From contig NZ_CP114040.1 of NCBI RefSeq assembly GCF_026965555.1, forward strand, positions 5,518,001 through 5,582,000: a DNA stretch of 64,000 nucleotides, read 5' to 3'. Below are positions 33,452 through 42,050 of this stretch, one piece after another; position 1 is the stretch's first letter; each line of letters starts with the position of its first letter. The DNA comes from Nannocystis punicea. Lineage in GTDB: Bacteria; Myxococcota_A; Polyangia; Nannocystales; Nannocystaceae. The position numbers were made by a program, and so were the translations under genes. Below the pieces are notes generated by a model, which saw only the letters and a list, made by a program, of their open reading frames with translations, did no database searches and was not told the origin of the DNA.

Positions 33452-33927
33452 CGGGCCCCTCGTCGGGCCCGGCGGCCGTCGCGCTACGCGGCGGCGGGTA
33501 GGCTACGCGGTTGCTGAAGTCGCGAGTCCGGCGGCCTACGATGTTGCAGTCCTCGCATGGTGGTTGCCGGTGACGCGGCGAAGCAGACGTGGCCGTCGCC
33601 GCGTCTGAACCCGCCACATCGTTGGCATTGCAACAACGTGGGCCCGCAGCCTACGTGATTGCTGCACGCGGACCGGCGGCCCCGGTGCCTGGCGAAGGAC
33701 CGCAGGGCGCAGCGGCGGGCTACCTCGTTGAAGTGGCGGGCTACCTCGTTGAAGCTCAGAGGTCCGGCCGACTACCTCGTTGAAGCGTGGGCGGGCAGGG
33801 CGGCCCGAAGGCGGTGGGGCTACCTGGTTGCAGCCGCGGTCGCGGCGCGGCCGCCTGCGCGGGGCGCACCTGCCGGTCGGGCGTCGCGGGGCTCCTGGCG
33901 AACGCGCGCATTTGTTATGGTTCGGTC
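33452..33927. repeat. intergenic region with CTACCTCGTTGAAG repeats, no gene seen
   Basis: Seven copies of a short motif, best form GGCTACCTCGTTGAAG, begin (at CTAC) at 33503, 33536, 33651, 33720, 33741, 33772 and 33820 with irregular spacing. All are on the plus strand. No plausible coding frame is seen. The last about 90 bp hold the promoter of the 33928 gene. Confidence 0.75.
33916..33921 (+). promoter_or_regulatory. -10-like hexamer in a shared promoter block
   Basis: TATGGT ends 6 nt before the GTG at 33928, within GCATTTGTTATGGTT, a near-copy of the block before 29851. Confidence 0.5.
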
Positions 33928-34938
33928 GTGGGCCTGCTCTCCAGCCTGCTCGCCGAGGCGGCCACCAGCCGCCCGGGCGAGGTCGTGATCGAGACCGACC
34001 AGCCGCTGCGACTCGTGCACACGCAGGGCGGGGCGACGCTGGGCGAGGCGCTGTCGGGCGAGATCGTGTTCGACGCGCTGGTCGAGGTGCTCTCGTGCGA
34101 GCAGCAGGCCGACCTCGCGCTGGGCGAGCCGGTCAAGTTCGACCTGATGGTCGACCAGGTCATGTGGCACCTGGTCGGAGAGACAGCTCGAGAGATGACC
34201 TCGGTGCGCGCGCGGCCGGGCGCCGACGGGTTCGAGTCCAGCGACAGCGTCAACATCGCGCTCGACGAGCCCGAGGCGCCGATCGAGCCGACGCGGCAGC
34301 CGCGACGCCACGCGAGCGGATCGGCCGACATCGACATCGAGATCCAGATCGACGACGACGCGCTCGAGGAGCGCGCCGGCGTGCGCCTCGCGGCCTTGCG
34401 TCCGCTCGCCGTCGAGGCCGAGCCGCGCGTCGGCTGGCCGCGCCGGATCGCCGGCACCGGCTGGAACGGGCGCGCCGAGTCGCCGCGTCGACGCGGTCCG
34501 GCGCCGGCGCGAGAGACGGGCCGCCGCGAGGACCTCGACGCGATGGCGCTGGCGATCCCGAGCGGCACTCTGGCGTTCCTGCACCGCGCCGACGGCGGGG
34601 CCGAGGCGCTGGCCCGGGCGCTCGGCTGGCCGCTGCGGACGATCGGCGAGCGCGACACGCCCGATCGCGTCTGGGCCGAGTGCAGCGCGCTGCCCGAGGG
34701 CGCGGCGTTGGTGGTGCGGCTCGAAGATCCGAGCGCGTGGCTGCCGTGGCTGCTCCGCCGGGTCGAGGAGGGCAGGCGCGTCCTCGTCGAGACGCAGGCG
34801 ACCTCGCCCGCAGGCGCGCGACGGATCGCGCTCGGCGTCGCCGCGACCGACCGCGCCGCGGCCTGGCTGTCGGCGATCCGGGTCGTCCACGCGGCGCTGC
34901 TCGGCGGCGAGTGGACGTTGCTGTCCTTCGAGACCTGA
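33928..34938 (+). CDS. protein with PilT-N-terminal-like domain, function unknown
   Basis: The 336-residue cytosolic protein begins MGLLSSLLAEAATSRPGEVV. Its first 95 residues follow the pattern of the N-terminal domain of PilT/type-II-secretion ATPases (a start like LL.EAA..ASD, a PLRL..T.GG turn, helices with ALVEVLSCEQQADLALGEPV). No Walker A follows, so it is not an ATPase. An acidic linker (DIDIEIQIDDDALEE) separates a second alpha/beta domain (about 205-336). The GTG start is supported by the TATGGT hexamer. It stands alone, converging on csrA. A role in motility or secretion is only a guess. Confidence 0.68.
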   Translation: MGLLSSLLAEAATSRPGEVVIETDQPLRLVHTQGGATLGEALSGEIVFDALVEVLSCEQQADLALGEPVKFDLMVDQVMWHLVGETAREMTSVRARPGADGFESSDSVNIALDEPEAPIEPTRQPRRHASGSADIDIEIQIDDDALEERAGVRLAALRPLAVEAEPRVGWPRRIAGTGWNGRAESPRRRGPAPARETGRREDLDAMALAIPSGTLAFLHRADGGAEALARALGWPLRTIGERDTPDRVWAECSALPEGAALVVRLEDPSAWLPWLLRRVEEGRRVLVETQATSPAGARRIALGVAATDRAAAWLSAIRVVHAALLGGEWTLLSFET

Positions 34939-35190
34939 TTCGAGGGGCAGGTGAGGAGTTTCGGCCGGCGCGGCGAGCGGCGCTCGCAGGGCTGCGTCCG
35001 CGTGGGGTCCGTGCAGCGGGCTAGCGGCTGGCCTCTTCGACATGATTCAAAGGACAGCCCGCCACGAGCGGTCTGACTGGGAGAACACGCCTCGCGGCCG
35101 CGACGGCCGGCACGAGAGGTGAGGCGCGGGCGCCCGCGTCGTTCGGCGGTCTAGCTGTCCTCGGAGACCTGGTTCAAAGCACAGGTCCGG
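34930..35190. repeat. scattered 14-bp pairs between convergent genes
   Basis: Three pairs lie between the 34938 stop and the csrA stop at 35217: ACCTGATTCGAGGG with GCAGGTGA (about 34932), ACATGATTCAAAGG with ACAGCCC (about 35040) and ACCTGGTTCAAAGC with ACAGGTCC (about 35167). Each pair is 14 bp apart. Nothing else is seen in this gap. Confidence 0.85.
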
Positions 35191-35216
35191 AGCTCGTTCG
35201 CTGGACCCGGAGGGTC

Positions 35217-35432
35217 TCACTCTTCGCCGTCTTGCGGCTCCTGGGCGGCGGCCAGCGAACCCTTGACGCCCTCCTGCGCGATCTGCTGATAGAGCTCCTC
35301 GCGATAGACCGGCAGGCCTTGCGGGGCCGAGATCCCCAGGCGAACCTGACGCCCGCGGATCTCTCGGACAACGATCTCGATGTTGTCCCCGATCCGGATC
35401 TTCTGCCCGACTTTTCTGGTTAGCGTCAACAT
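35217..35432 (-). CDS. csrA: carbon storage regulator CsrA
   Basis: The 71-residue RNA-binding protein binds GGA-containing hairpins in mRNA leaders and alters translation and stability. The sequence MLTLTRKVGQKIRIGDNIEI, the conserved GRQVRLGISAP and the C-terminal VYREELYQQI are standard, with the binding residues Arg6 (LTRK) and the VRLGI strand present. The length fits the family. A GGAGGG Shine-Dalgarno lies 6 nt before the ATG, unlike most genes here. It stands alone in a minus-strand unit. Confidence 0.96.
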   Translation of the reverse strand: MLTLTRKVGQKIRIGDNIEIVVREIRGRQVRLGISAPQGLPVYREELYQQIAQEGVKGSLAAAQEPQDGEE

Positions 35433-35711
35433 GGAAACCCTCCGTGGCGGAGCGGGTGCACCCTCATGAGTATCACGACGAAGCGATCTTCGTACCGGAT
35501 AGCTATTGAGGAATATCGAGTTTTCTGCAAGAGCTTCTTTCGCGCGTGACAGGCTGATTCCGCTCGGATTGAGGCCGAATGCGCAGGGATGCGCGGTTTT
35601 GAGCGGGTGCCGATCTGGCTCAAAGGCCAGGTAAAAACTGCGGGCTCCAGCAGGTGCGCGCAGCGTCGTGCATGCGCCGCGACGATCGTCCGTCGTCGTC
35701 ACGCGCGTCGT
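35433..35711. other. csrA leader, locally AT-richer
   Basis: The 279 bp upstream of csrA are clearly less GC-rich than the surroundings (about 35460-35565 has several A/T runs), as expected of a promoter and leader. A weak 14-bp pair (CTGGCTCAAAGG then CCAGGT) lies near 35615-35640. I see no gene in it. Confidence 0.4.
35440..35452 (-). promoter_or_regulatory. hairpin covering the csrA ribosome-binding site
   Basis: On the minus strand CTCCG-CCA-CGGAG forms a 5-bp stem with a 3-nt loop, and its 3' arm is the GGAG of the csrA Shine-Dalgarno. The GGA at the ribosome site resembles a CsrA target, so autoregulation is possible. Confidence 0.4.
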
Positions 35712-37532
35712 TCACTCGCGGCACAGACCTTGTTCGCGTTGTTGCTCGGCGGGGTCGATCGCGACCTGCGCGAGGTCGCAGTGCAGCGCCGGGATGAAGG
35801 GGTTCACGCGCAGCGCTCGCGCGAGCGCGAGGCGAGCGCCCGCGAGGTCACCGACCAGTCGCAGCGCGCGCCCCTCGGCGGCGGCGAGGTTCGGCTGCTC
35901 GGGGTCGTCCTCGCCGGCGCGACGCAGCAGCGGCACGGCGCGAGCGGCCTTGCCGAGCTGCAGATAGAGCTCGCCGAGGCGCCGCGCGAGCTTCGGATCG
36001 TCGCGCACCCGCGCGTCCGCGGCCCGAGCTTTCTCGTACTGCTTGGCGGCGGCGCCGAGGTGACCGCGCAGCGTGAGCAGCACGCCGAGCCGCGCGTGTT
36101 GACGCGCCGCGCCGCCGCCGAGATGCGAGAACACGTCGCCGAGCAGCGAGAGATCTTCGCCAGCCTCGGCTGCGGCCTGTTGATCGGGCGCGAGCGGCTG
36201 CAGCTTGCGCAGCGCGCCGCCGGGCTTGCCGGCGGTGCGCTTCTTCATCACGTCGCGCCAGTGGGCGTCGAAGCGCTCGAAGCTGTCGCCCCACGCGGCG
36301 GCCAGCGCGGCCTCGGCGTCCTCGCCGGCGGCGACGCGGCGCAGCAGCTCGTCGATGCCCGCGCCGCCGCGCTCCTCGTGGAGCACGCCGAGCATGGTCT
36401 GGACCTGCGCGTAGGCGAGGGCGGCCCGCTCCTGCGAGGGCAGCATCGCCAGCGACGGGTACATCTCGGCGAACGTGACGAGGTCGTCGGCCGCGAGCGC
36501 CTTGGCCAGCAGCTTGCGCGAGGGCGGCTCGAGCGGCAGCGGATCGGGGCTGCGCCAGCGCGTCTCGAGCAGCTTGGCCAGGCCCTCCTGCAGCCACACC
36601 GGGGCGCGGTTGCGGGTCTTGAGGGTGACCAGGTAGTGCACGTACTCGTGCACCGCGGTGTCGATCCACCCGTAGCCGTAGAGCATCACCCGCGGCGAGA
36701 CCATGACGATCCGCCGGTACTTGGTGATGCCGACGGTGCCGGTCGTGTACACGTTCTCGCGCGTGAGCGGCGAGACGAGCGCGAGCTTGACCGCGTCGTC
36801 GAGGATCTCGAAGCGCACCGGATGATCGGGCTCGACGCCGAGGTCGGCGGCGAACGCCTGCCGGGCCTCGGCCATCGCGGCGAACAGGTAGGAGGCGATG
36901 AGCTCGTCCTTGGCGTTGGCGAACACGACCTCGACCTGTCCGTCGGGGCTGGTCAGCCGCGTGGCCGGGCCGAGCGCCCGCTGAGCCCCGCGCGCGAGGT
37001 CGAGGTAGTGCTGGGCCTCCTCGCGCAGCGCCCCCGCCGGCGGCAGCTGCCCCGAGGCGACCGCGCCGGCCAGCAGCGACTCGGCCTCCGGGTAGGCCGC
37101 GCGGTGGAACGCCAGCACGCCCGCCTTGACGTCGCGCGCCGACCCGCCCGGCATGGCGGCGACGGCGTCCGCGGCGTCGGCGAGGTCCCAGGCGTTGATC
37201 GCCCCGTCGAAGCGATCGGCCAGCTCCGACCAGGCGTCGGCGTCAGGGGCGAGCGCGAGCGGCGTGGGCTCGGCTGTCGCTTGCGACCTGGCGAGAAGGA
37301 CAGGGTCCTCGGGACCTGTCGCTTCGGGCATCGAGGTTGGCACTTCGGCCATGGTCGAAAGCACAGGGTCTTTCGCACCTGGCGAATCAGACATGGCGGA
37401 TGCGACATGTCCCCGAGAACCGGGCGCTTCGGACATGTCCCTCACGACCTGGCCGTTCGGACCGGCGGCCTCGCAGCCGGCGAGGGCGAGGGCGAGGGCG
37501 AGGCGGCGCCGAAGGGGTGGCCGAGACGTCAT
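35712..37532 (-). CDS. lipoprotein with peptidase-MA-like domain and TPR repeats
   Basis: The 606-residue product starts MTSRPPLRRRLALALALAGC (lipobox ALAGC). Residues about 24-85 are a repeat-derived segment with a 14-residue period (DMSEAPGSRGHVAS, AMSDSPGAKDPVLS). A helical domain follows, then a gluzincin-type metallopeptidase domain with HEYVH (about 293-297) and the downstream Glu in WLQEGLAKLLE (about 312). TPR-like helices cover about 430-606. It would be a periplasmic zinc peptidase, or an inactive relative, held in a membrane. Its ATG overlaps the stop of the DUF4175 gene by 4 bp, so the two are translationally coupled. Confidence 0.82.
   Translation of the reverse strand: MTSRPPLRRRLALALALAGCEAAGPNGQVVRDMSEAPGSRGHVASAMSDSPGAKDPVLSTMAEVPTSMPEATGPEDPVLLARSQATAEPTPLALAPDADAWSELADRFDGAINAWDLADAADAVAAMPGGSARDVKAGVLAFHRAAYPEAESLLAGAVASGQLPPAGALREEAQHYLDLARGAQRALGPATRLTSPDGQVEVVFANAKDELIASYLFAAMAEARQAFAADLGVEPDHPVRFEILDDAVKLALVSPLTRENVYTTGTVGITKYRRIVMVSPRVMLYGYGWIDTAVHEYVHYLVTLKTRNRAPVWLQEGLAKLLETRWRSPDPLPLEPPSRKLLAKALAADDLVTFAEMYPSLAMLPSQERAALAYAQVQTMLGVLHEERGGAGIDELLRRVAAGEDAEAALAAAWGDSFERFDAHWRDVMKKRTAGKPGGALRKLQPLAPDQQAAAEAGEDLSLLGDVFSHLGGGAARQHARLGVLLTLRGHLGAAAKQYEKARAADARVRDDPKLARRLGELYLQLGKAARAVPLLRRAGEDDPEQPNLAAAEGRALRLVGDLAGARLALARALRVNPFIPALHCDLAQVAIDPAEQQREQGLCRE
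37280..37460. repeat. translated array of 14-bp units
   Basis: About twelve units run in 14-bp register with one 7-bp slip: ACCTGGCGAGAAGG, ACAGGGTCCTCGGG, ACCTGTCGCTTCGG, ACAGGGTCTTTCGC, ACATGTCCCCGAGA, ACATGTCCCTCACG and others. The array lies between the lipobox and the folded part of the peptidase-MA lipoprotein and forms its linker. Confidence 0.92.
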
Positions 37533-40500
37533 CGCAGCAGCTCCTCGTAGTAGCGCTCGACCGAGCCGCGGAAGCCCTCCGGAGCGTGCTCCTTCATCGC
37601 CTCCATCAGCTCGTCGCGGAGCGAGCGGTCGCGCTCGGTCTCGGTCGAGACCTCGTCGGGCTCTGGGGCGGTCTGCGGCGCGGACGAGCTGTCGCGCAGG
37701 CTGTCGAGCGCGCGCTGCAGGCCGCCCAGCGCCCCGCCCTGGCGCTCGAGCGCCGGCCCGCCGCGGCGCTCCCCGAGCGCCCCGCTGCTGGCCTCCATCT
37801 CCGAGATCGCCCCGCGCATCGCCTGCTTGCCGGGGTCGGGCAGGTGGCGCGCGTTGGGGCCGTCGAGGACCTGCTCGGCGCGGGCGCGCAGGCCCTGCTG
37901 CTTCTGCGACAGCGCGTCGAAGCGGGCCTGGGCGGCCTCGTCGAGGCCCTCGGCCGGGGCCGGGAGCTGGGCCTCGAGCAGCTTGCGCAGCGCGTCGCCC
38001 CGCTCGCGCAGCGGCCCGAGCTGGCGGCGCTCCTGCGAGTCGTCGCCCGCGCCGGCGACTGCCCGCTCGAGCGCCTGGGCGGCGGCCCGCGCGGCCTCGG
38101 CGGCGGCGAGGGCCTTGGGCTCGGCGGCCTCCGCCTCGGCGGCGACCCGCTGCAGCTGCTCGCGCGCGTCCTCGAGGGCGCGGCGGCCGTCACGACCGAG
38201 CCGGGCGTCGTTGATCGCGTCGAGGGCCTTGCCGATCGCGCCGGCCTGCTTGGCGGCCTGCTCCGCGGCGGCCTGGTCGAGGGTGCGGCTCTGGGCCTGC
38301 TTGCGCCACTGCTCGTGGAGCGACCGGCTCTCGCCGCGCAGGCCGGTCTCCTCGTCCTGGATCCGGCTGATCTCTCGCATCAGCTCCATGCGCGCCCGCT
38401 CCTCGGGCGTCATCGCGGCGCCTGGCCCGGCGGCCATGCGGTCCTGGACCCCGGTACGCAGCTTTCGCAGCTCGTCGAGGACGCCGCGGGCCCGGTCGAG
38501 CGCGCCGTCGACGTCGCCCTGGCGCAGCTGCTCGCCGACGTCCTGCTGGCGCATCTGCTCGGCCATCGCCTCGAAGGCGTCGGTGTTGAGGAATTCCTGG
38601 CCGAGCTCCTTGTCGAGCTTGGCCCGCGCCTCCGACAGCCGCCGCAGGTCCTCGCGGATCCGCTGCTGCAGCTGATCGACCTCGCCGCGCACGCTCTCGT
38701 CGCCGGCCTTGAGCCGCTCGAGCAGGTCGACGAGCTTCTGCTGCGAGGTCTGCAGGCGCGCCACCAGCTGCTCGATCTGCGCCAGCAGCTCGTTGTCGAC
38801 CAGGTCGTCGAGGCGGATGACCTCGTCCTCGAGCTGGGTGAGTTGCAGTCGGTTGGTCGCCAGCAGCTTGCCGAGCGTCCGCGCGGCCGCGTCGGGGCGC
38901 TCGTCCTCGGCGCCGGGCGGCAGCTCCGCGTGCTCGGCCGACTCGCGCCGGTGCAGCTCCATCAGCCGCTTGTGCACGCCGACCAGGACCGCGACGTCGC
39001 GCGGCGGCGCCAGAGTGTCGACCGACAGCGAGTCGATGGCGGTGCTGATCGCGGCGAGCAGACCGCCCGAGGCGGCGAGCAGCTCGCGCATGCCGGTGAC
39101 CCTGCGCACAGGAGCGCCGTCCTCTGCGGGCGGCGCGTCGTCGGCGCGGATCAAACCTGGCTCTTCGGTCAGCATGCGACGTGCCAGCAGATCGACGGCG
39201 GTGTCGCGCAGCGCGGCGAGGTTCGCCAGGTTCTCGGCGTGCTCGGTCTCCTGGTCGCGGATCGTCAGCGTCATCTTGGCCGAGCGCGCGACCTTGCCGG
39301 GCGGATCGGTCAGCGGAGCGAGGCCCAGCCCCGGGTCGTTGTCGCGGACCTCGATCCAGTAGGTCAGCCGCCCGCGGTCCTCGACCGGCAAGGACGACAG
39401 GTCCCAGGTGTAGCGGTGCTGCCAGGTGCGCGCGCGCGGCGGCGGGCTGCCGGCGTCGAGGCGCACGGGCTGCTTGTCGCCGCCCTCGAACACGAGCACC
39501 GCGCTGGCGATGCCGAAGTCGTCGCGGGCCTTGAAGCGCAGCTCGACGTTGTCGAGCTCGCTCGGGGCGCTCTGCGAGCGGGGCAGGGGCAAGAGCTCGA
39601 TCTCCGGCGCCTCGTCGGCCTCGATCTCGAGCGGCGCCGGGGCTGAACGGACCGGCTCGTCGCCGTCCTCCGGGGTGACGACGACGTGCCAGCTGCCGGC
39701 CGCGCGCACGACGAACCGGCCGCGCCACTTCCCGTCTGTCTCTTTGGACAGGTCGATGCGCTCGGGCGCCGGCGGCTCCGAGAGCGGGCCCTGGTCGTAG
39801 CTGAGGATCACGTGCACCGCGCTGGCCGGCCGTCGCGTCTCGAGCTCGACCTCGGTCTCGGTGCCGGCGAGCGCTCGCACGGCGCCGCTGGGGTTGATGA
39901 GCTGCCGCGGCATCCGAGCGCTGTAGTCGGGGTAGCGCAGCGTGAGGCTGAGCGAGGACCAGACCGGCTCGGGCGGGGCCGGCGGGCGGCCGTCTTCGGC
40001 GGCGAGCCACAGCTCGAGCCCGCGCGCGAACTCGGGGTAGCCGGCGAGCACGGCCCCGAGGAGGGCGAGCAGCGCGGTGCCGAGCGCCGGGACGCGGAAG
40101 TTGGCGGGCGGTGCCGCGAGCTCCGGTCGCGCCTCGGCGAGCGACCACTCGACCTGCCGCACGTACGCGGCCGCGAGGTCCTGCGAGCCGAGGTGACCAC
40201 CCGGCCCGGCGAGCAGGAGCTCGGTGGCCCCGAGGATCTCGCGGCGCAGCGAGCCGTCCGAGCGCAGAAAAGGTGAAGCCTCGCGGGGTCGGCGCGTGAG
40301 CGGCCCGCGGAATTGGGCTATGGTAAGCGCCGTCCGATGGGGAGTCCCAGTCAGTGCGAGGATCCGACGCCAGGCGCGTCCGAACAGGGCCAGCAGCGTG
40401 ACGACGGCGCCGGCGAGCCAACCGGCGGCCGCGAGATCGCCACGCAAGGTCCAGCCGGCGAGCCCGGCCGCGACCACGGCCAGGGCCGCCAGGAGGGCGA

Positions 40501-40594
40501 TGCTGTGGAGCGCCGCCGCCGCGAGCTCCCGCCGACGCACGACCCGGCGAACGGCTGTCAGAAACTCGAGCAGAGACGGGGGACGGACGTTCAT
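37529..40594 (-). CDS. DUF4175-type large membrane and coiled-coil protein
   Basis: The 1021-residue product has two TM helices near the N-terminus (about 27-50 and 54-72, HSIALLAALAVVAAGLAGW and LAGAVVTLLALFG) and a third hydrophobic segment near about 150-165. A beta-rich extracytoplasmic region follows (about 210-420, EPVWSSLSLTLRYPDYSARM). The rest is a very long Gln/Arg/Ala-rich coiled coil (about 440-960) and an acidic tail. This is the layout of the DUF4175 family of alphaproteobacteria and myxobacteria, whose role is unknown. It overlaps the peptidase-MA gene by 4 bp. Divergent from the ECF sigma gene, with 149 bp between. Confidence 0.8.
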   Translation of the reverse strand: MNVRPPSLLEFLTAVRRVVRRRELAAAALHSIALLAALAVVAAGLAGWTLRGDLAAAGWLAGAVVTLLALFGRAWRRILALTGTPHRTALTIAQFRGPLTRRPREASPFLRSDGSLRREILGATELLLAGPGGHLGSQDLAAAYVRQVEWSLAEARPELAAPPANFRVPALGTALLALLGAVLAGYPEFARGLELWLAAEDGRPPAPPEPVWSSLSLTLRYPDYSARMPRQLINPSGAVRALAGTETEVELETRRPASAVHVILSYDQGPLSEPPAPERIDLSKETDGKWRGRFVVRAAGSWHVVVTPEDGDEPVRSAPAPLEIEADEAPEIELLPLPRSQSAPSELDNVELRFKARDDFGIASAVLVFEGGDKQPVRLDAGSPPPRARTWQHRYTWDLSSLPVEDRGRLTYWIEVRDNDPGLGLAPLTDPPGKVARSAKMTLTIRDQETEHAENLANLAALRDTAVDLLARRMLTEEPGLIRADDAPPAEDGAPVRRVTGMRELLAASGGLLAAISTAIDSLSVDTLAPPRDVAVLVGVHKRLMELHRRESAEHAELPPGAEDERPDAAARTLGKLLATNRLQLTQLEDEVIRLDDLVDNELLAQIEQLVARLQTSQQKLVDLLERLKAGDESVRGEVDQLQQRIREDLRRLSEARAKLDKELGQEFLNTDAFEAMAEQMRQQDVGEQLRQGDVDGALDRARGVLDELRKLRTGVQDRMAAGPGAAMTPEERARMELMREISRIQDEETGLRGESRSLHEQWRKQAQSRTLDQAAAEQAAKQAGAIGKALDAINDARLGRDGRRALEDAREQLQRVAAEAEAAEPKALAAAEAARAAAQALERAVAGAGDDSQERRQLGPLRERGDALRKLLEAQLPAPAEGLDEAAQARFDALSQKQQGLRARAEQVLDGPNARHLPDPGKQAMRGAISEMEASSGALGERRGGPALERQGGALGGLQRALDSLRDSSSAPQTAPEPDEVSTETERDRSLRDELMEAMKEHAPEGFRGSVERYYEELLR

Positions 40595-40743
40595 GAGGGT
40601 CGGCGTCAGCGTCGGTCGCTCTTCGGTATATCCCCCTTAAACCACTTCGTCACGGTCCGGATCCGCCACGCGCTCCGGCAACTCCCCCGCGCGCTGGTCG
40701 CGCCCTGAATAGGGCGGCCGCGCGCTCGTAGAAGGACGCTCAC

Positions 40744-41409
40744 GTGGTTCCTCCAGAAGCCGACGACCAAGCGCTGGTCGAAGCGTGTCGCCAGGGCGAC
40801 CGGCAAGCCTTCCGCCTCCTGACGCAGCGCTACCAGCGCAAGGTCTACTCGATCGCGTACGGGTTCCTGCGCAACCCTGAAGACGCGCTCGACGTCGTGC
40901 AGGAGAGCTTCATCAAGGTCCACCGGTACCTCCACAACTTCGAGGGCAACTCGAGCTTTTACACGTGGCTGTACCGGATCGTCACCAATCTTTGCATCGA
41001 TCACATCCGCAAGAACCGGCGCCACAAGGAGCTCGAGTTCGACGACGGGTTGCGCCACGACGACGACGGTGACACGGCGTATGTGCCGCCGTCGCCGCTC
41101 GGCGATCCCGCCAGCCTGGTGCAGCGGCGGGAGATCCTGGAGGCCGTGCAGGACGGGCTCCAGCACCTCAGTGACAAGCACCGCGCCGTGATCGTGATGC
41201 GTGAGCTCCAGGGCATGTCCTACGAAGAGATGGCGCGCACGATGGGCTGCTCGAAGGGCACGATCATGAGCCGGCTCTTCCATGCCCGGCGCAACATGCA
41301 GCGCCTCCTCACCGAGCGGCTGGGTTACGTCCCCAGCGGTCCGACCGGCGGAGCCGATGAAGATTCCGACGCTGAGCGCGTCCCAGCACCACAAGCCATG
41401 CTGCCATGA
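40744..41409 (+). CDS. ECF RNA polymerase sigma factor
   Basis: The 221-residue protein has sigma region 2 (about 10-80) with QRKVYSIAYGFLRNPEDALD and FYTWLYRIVTNLCIDHIRKN, an acidic linker, and region 4 (about 130-190) with LSDKHRAVIVMRELQGMSYE and MGCSKGTIMSRLFHARRNM. It belongs to the RpoE-like ECF class with a fused anti-sigma gene downstream (4-bp ATGA overlap). The C-terminal 25 residues are a variable tail. The start is a GTG with AAGGAC about 9 nt upstream. It should direct an envelope regulon, judging by the genes that follow. Confidence 0.94.
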   Translation: MVPPEADDQALVEACRQGDRQAFRLLTQRYQRKVYSIAYGFLRNPEDALDVVQESFIKVHRYLHNFEGNSSFYTWLYRIVTNLCIDHIRKNRRHKELEFDDGLRHDDDGDTAYVPPSPLGDPASLVQRREILEAVQDGLQHLSDKHRAVIVMRELQGMSYEEMARTMGCSKGTIMSRLFHARRNMQRLLTERLGYVPSGPTGGADEDSDAERVPAPQAMLP

Positions 41410-42050
41410 CCGAGCCGCACTTCGACCCGCAGCAACTCAACGCCTTCCTCGACGGCGAGCTTTCAGCGCCAGAGCGCGCCGAAGTCGAGCGGCTGCTCAC
41501 GACCAACCCGGAGGCCAGCGCCTACCTCGCCGGATTGAAGGCGCTCCAGGGCGCCGTGGTCGCCGGCTTCGAGGCCGAGGCGGCCAAGGTCCCGGAGGCG
41601 CGGTTCGAACAGATCTGGGACGAGATCGAGCGCACCCTCGACCGAGATCTCCGTTTGCAGAAGGCGCCGGAGCCGGCGCCCTCGCTGTGGGCGCGGCTGC
41701 GCGAAGTGTTGCGCCCCGTGTTCGTGCCGGTGGCGTCGGCAGCGGCGGTCGCCGGGCTGGTGGCAGTGTTGTGGAGCGGGCGCGGCGCCGAGGAGGGCCC
41801 GGCGAACCCGGCGCCGGCGGTCGCCTCGACGGCGGCGCCCGAACTGCCTGTCCTTGCGGACAGCTCGAAGCCGGCGGCCGACGAGAGCGAGGTCGTGTTG
41901 CCCGAGCCGAACGGCGGGCCGGCGCACATTCAACGGATCGATTGGGGCGTCAAGTCGGGACGCATCAGCGAGATCGAGGGCAAGCGCAACACGACCACCG
42001 TGATCTGGATCTCCGACGACGACCCTAGCAGCAGTGAGCGTTCCTTATGA
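41406..42050 (+). CDS. anti-sigma factor, single-pass membrane protein
   Basis: The 214-residue product begins with a short anti-sigma domain (FDPQQLNAFLDGELSAPERA, about 5-25). Helices follow that should hold the sigma factor, one TM helix (about 103-120, VASAAAVAGLVAVLW), and a Pro/Ala-rich periplasmic part ending in IEGKRNTTTVIWISDD. The N-terminal zinc ligands typical of ZAS domains (HxxxCxxC) are absent. It overlaps the sigma stop and the next start by 4 bp at each side, so the three genes are coupled. Confidence 0.88.
   Translation: MTEPHFDPQQLNAFLDGELSAPERAEVERLLTTNPEASAYLAGLKALQGAVVAGFEAEAAKVPEARFEQIWDEIERTLDRDLRLQKAPEPAPSLWARLREVLRPVFVPVASAAAVAGLVAVLWSGRGAEEGPANPAPAVASTAAPELPVLADSSKPAADESEVVLPEPNGGPAHIQRIDWGVKSGRISEIEGKRNTTTVIWISDDDPSSSERSL

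Noticed and set aside
40317..40322. TATGGT hexamer on the plus strand suggesting a gene from 40336
   Set aside because: It lies inside the N-terminal coding region of the DUF4175 gene, and the frame downstream is Gln/Arg-rich antisense.
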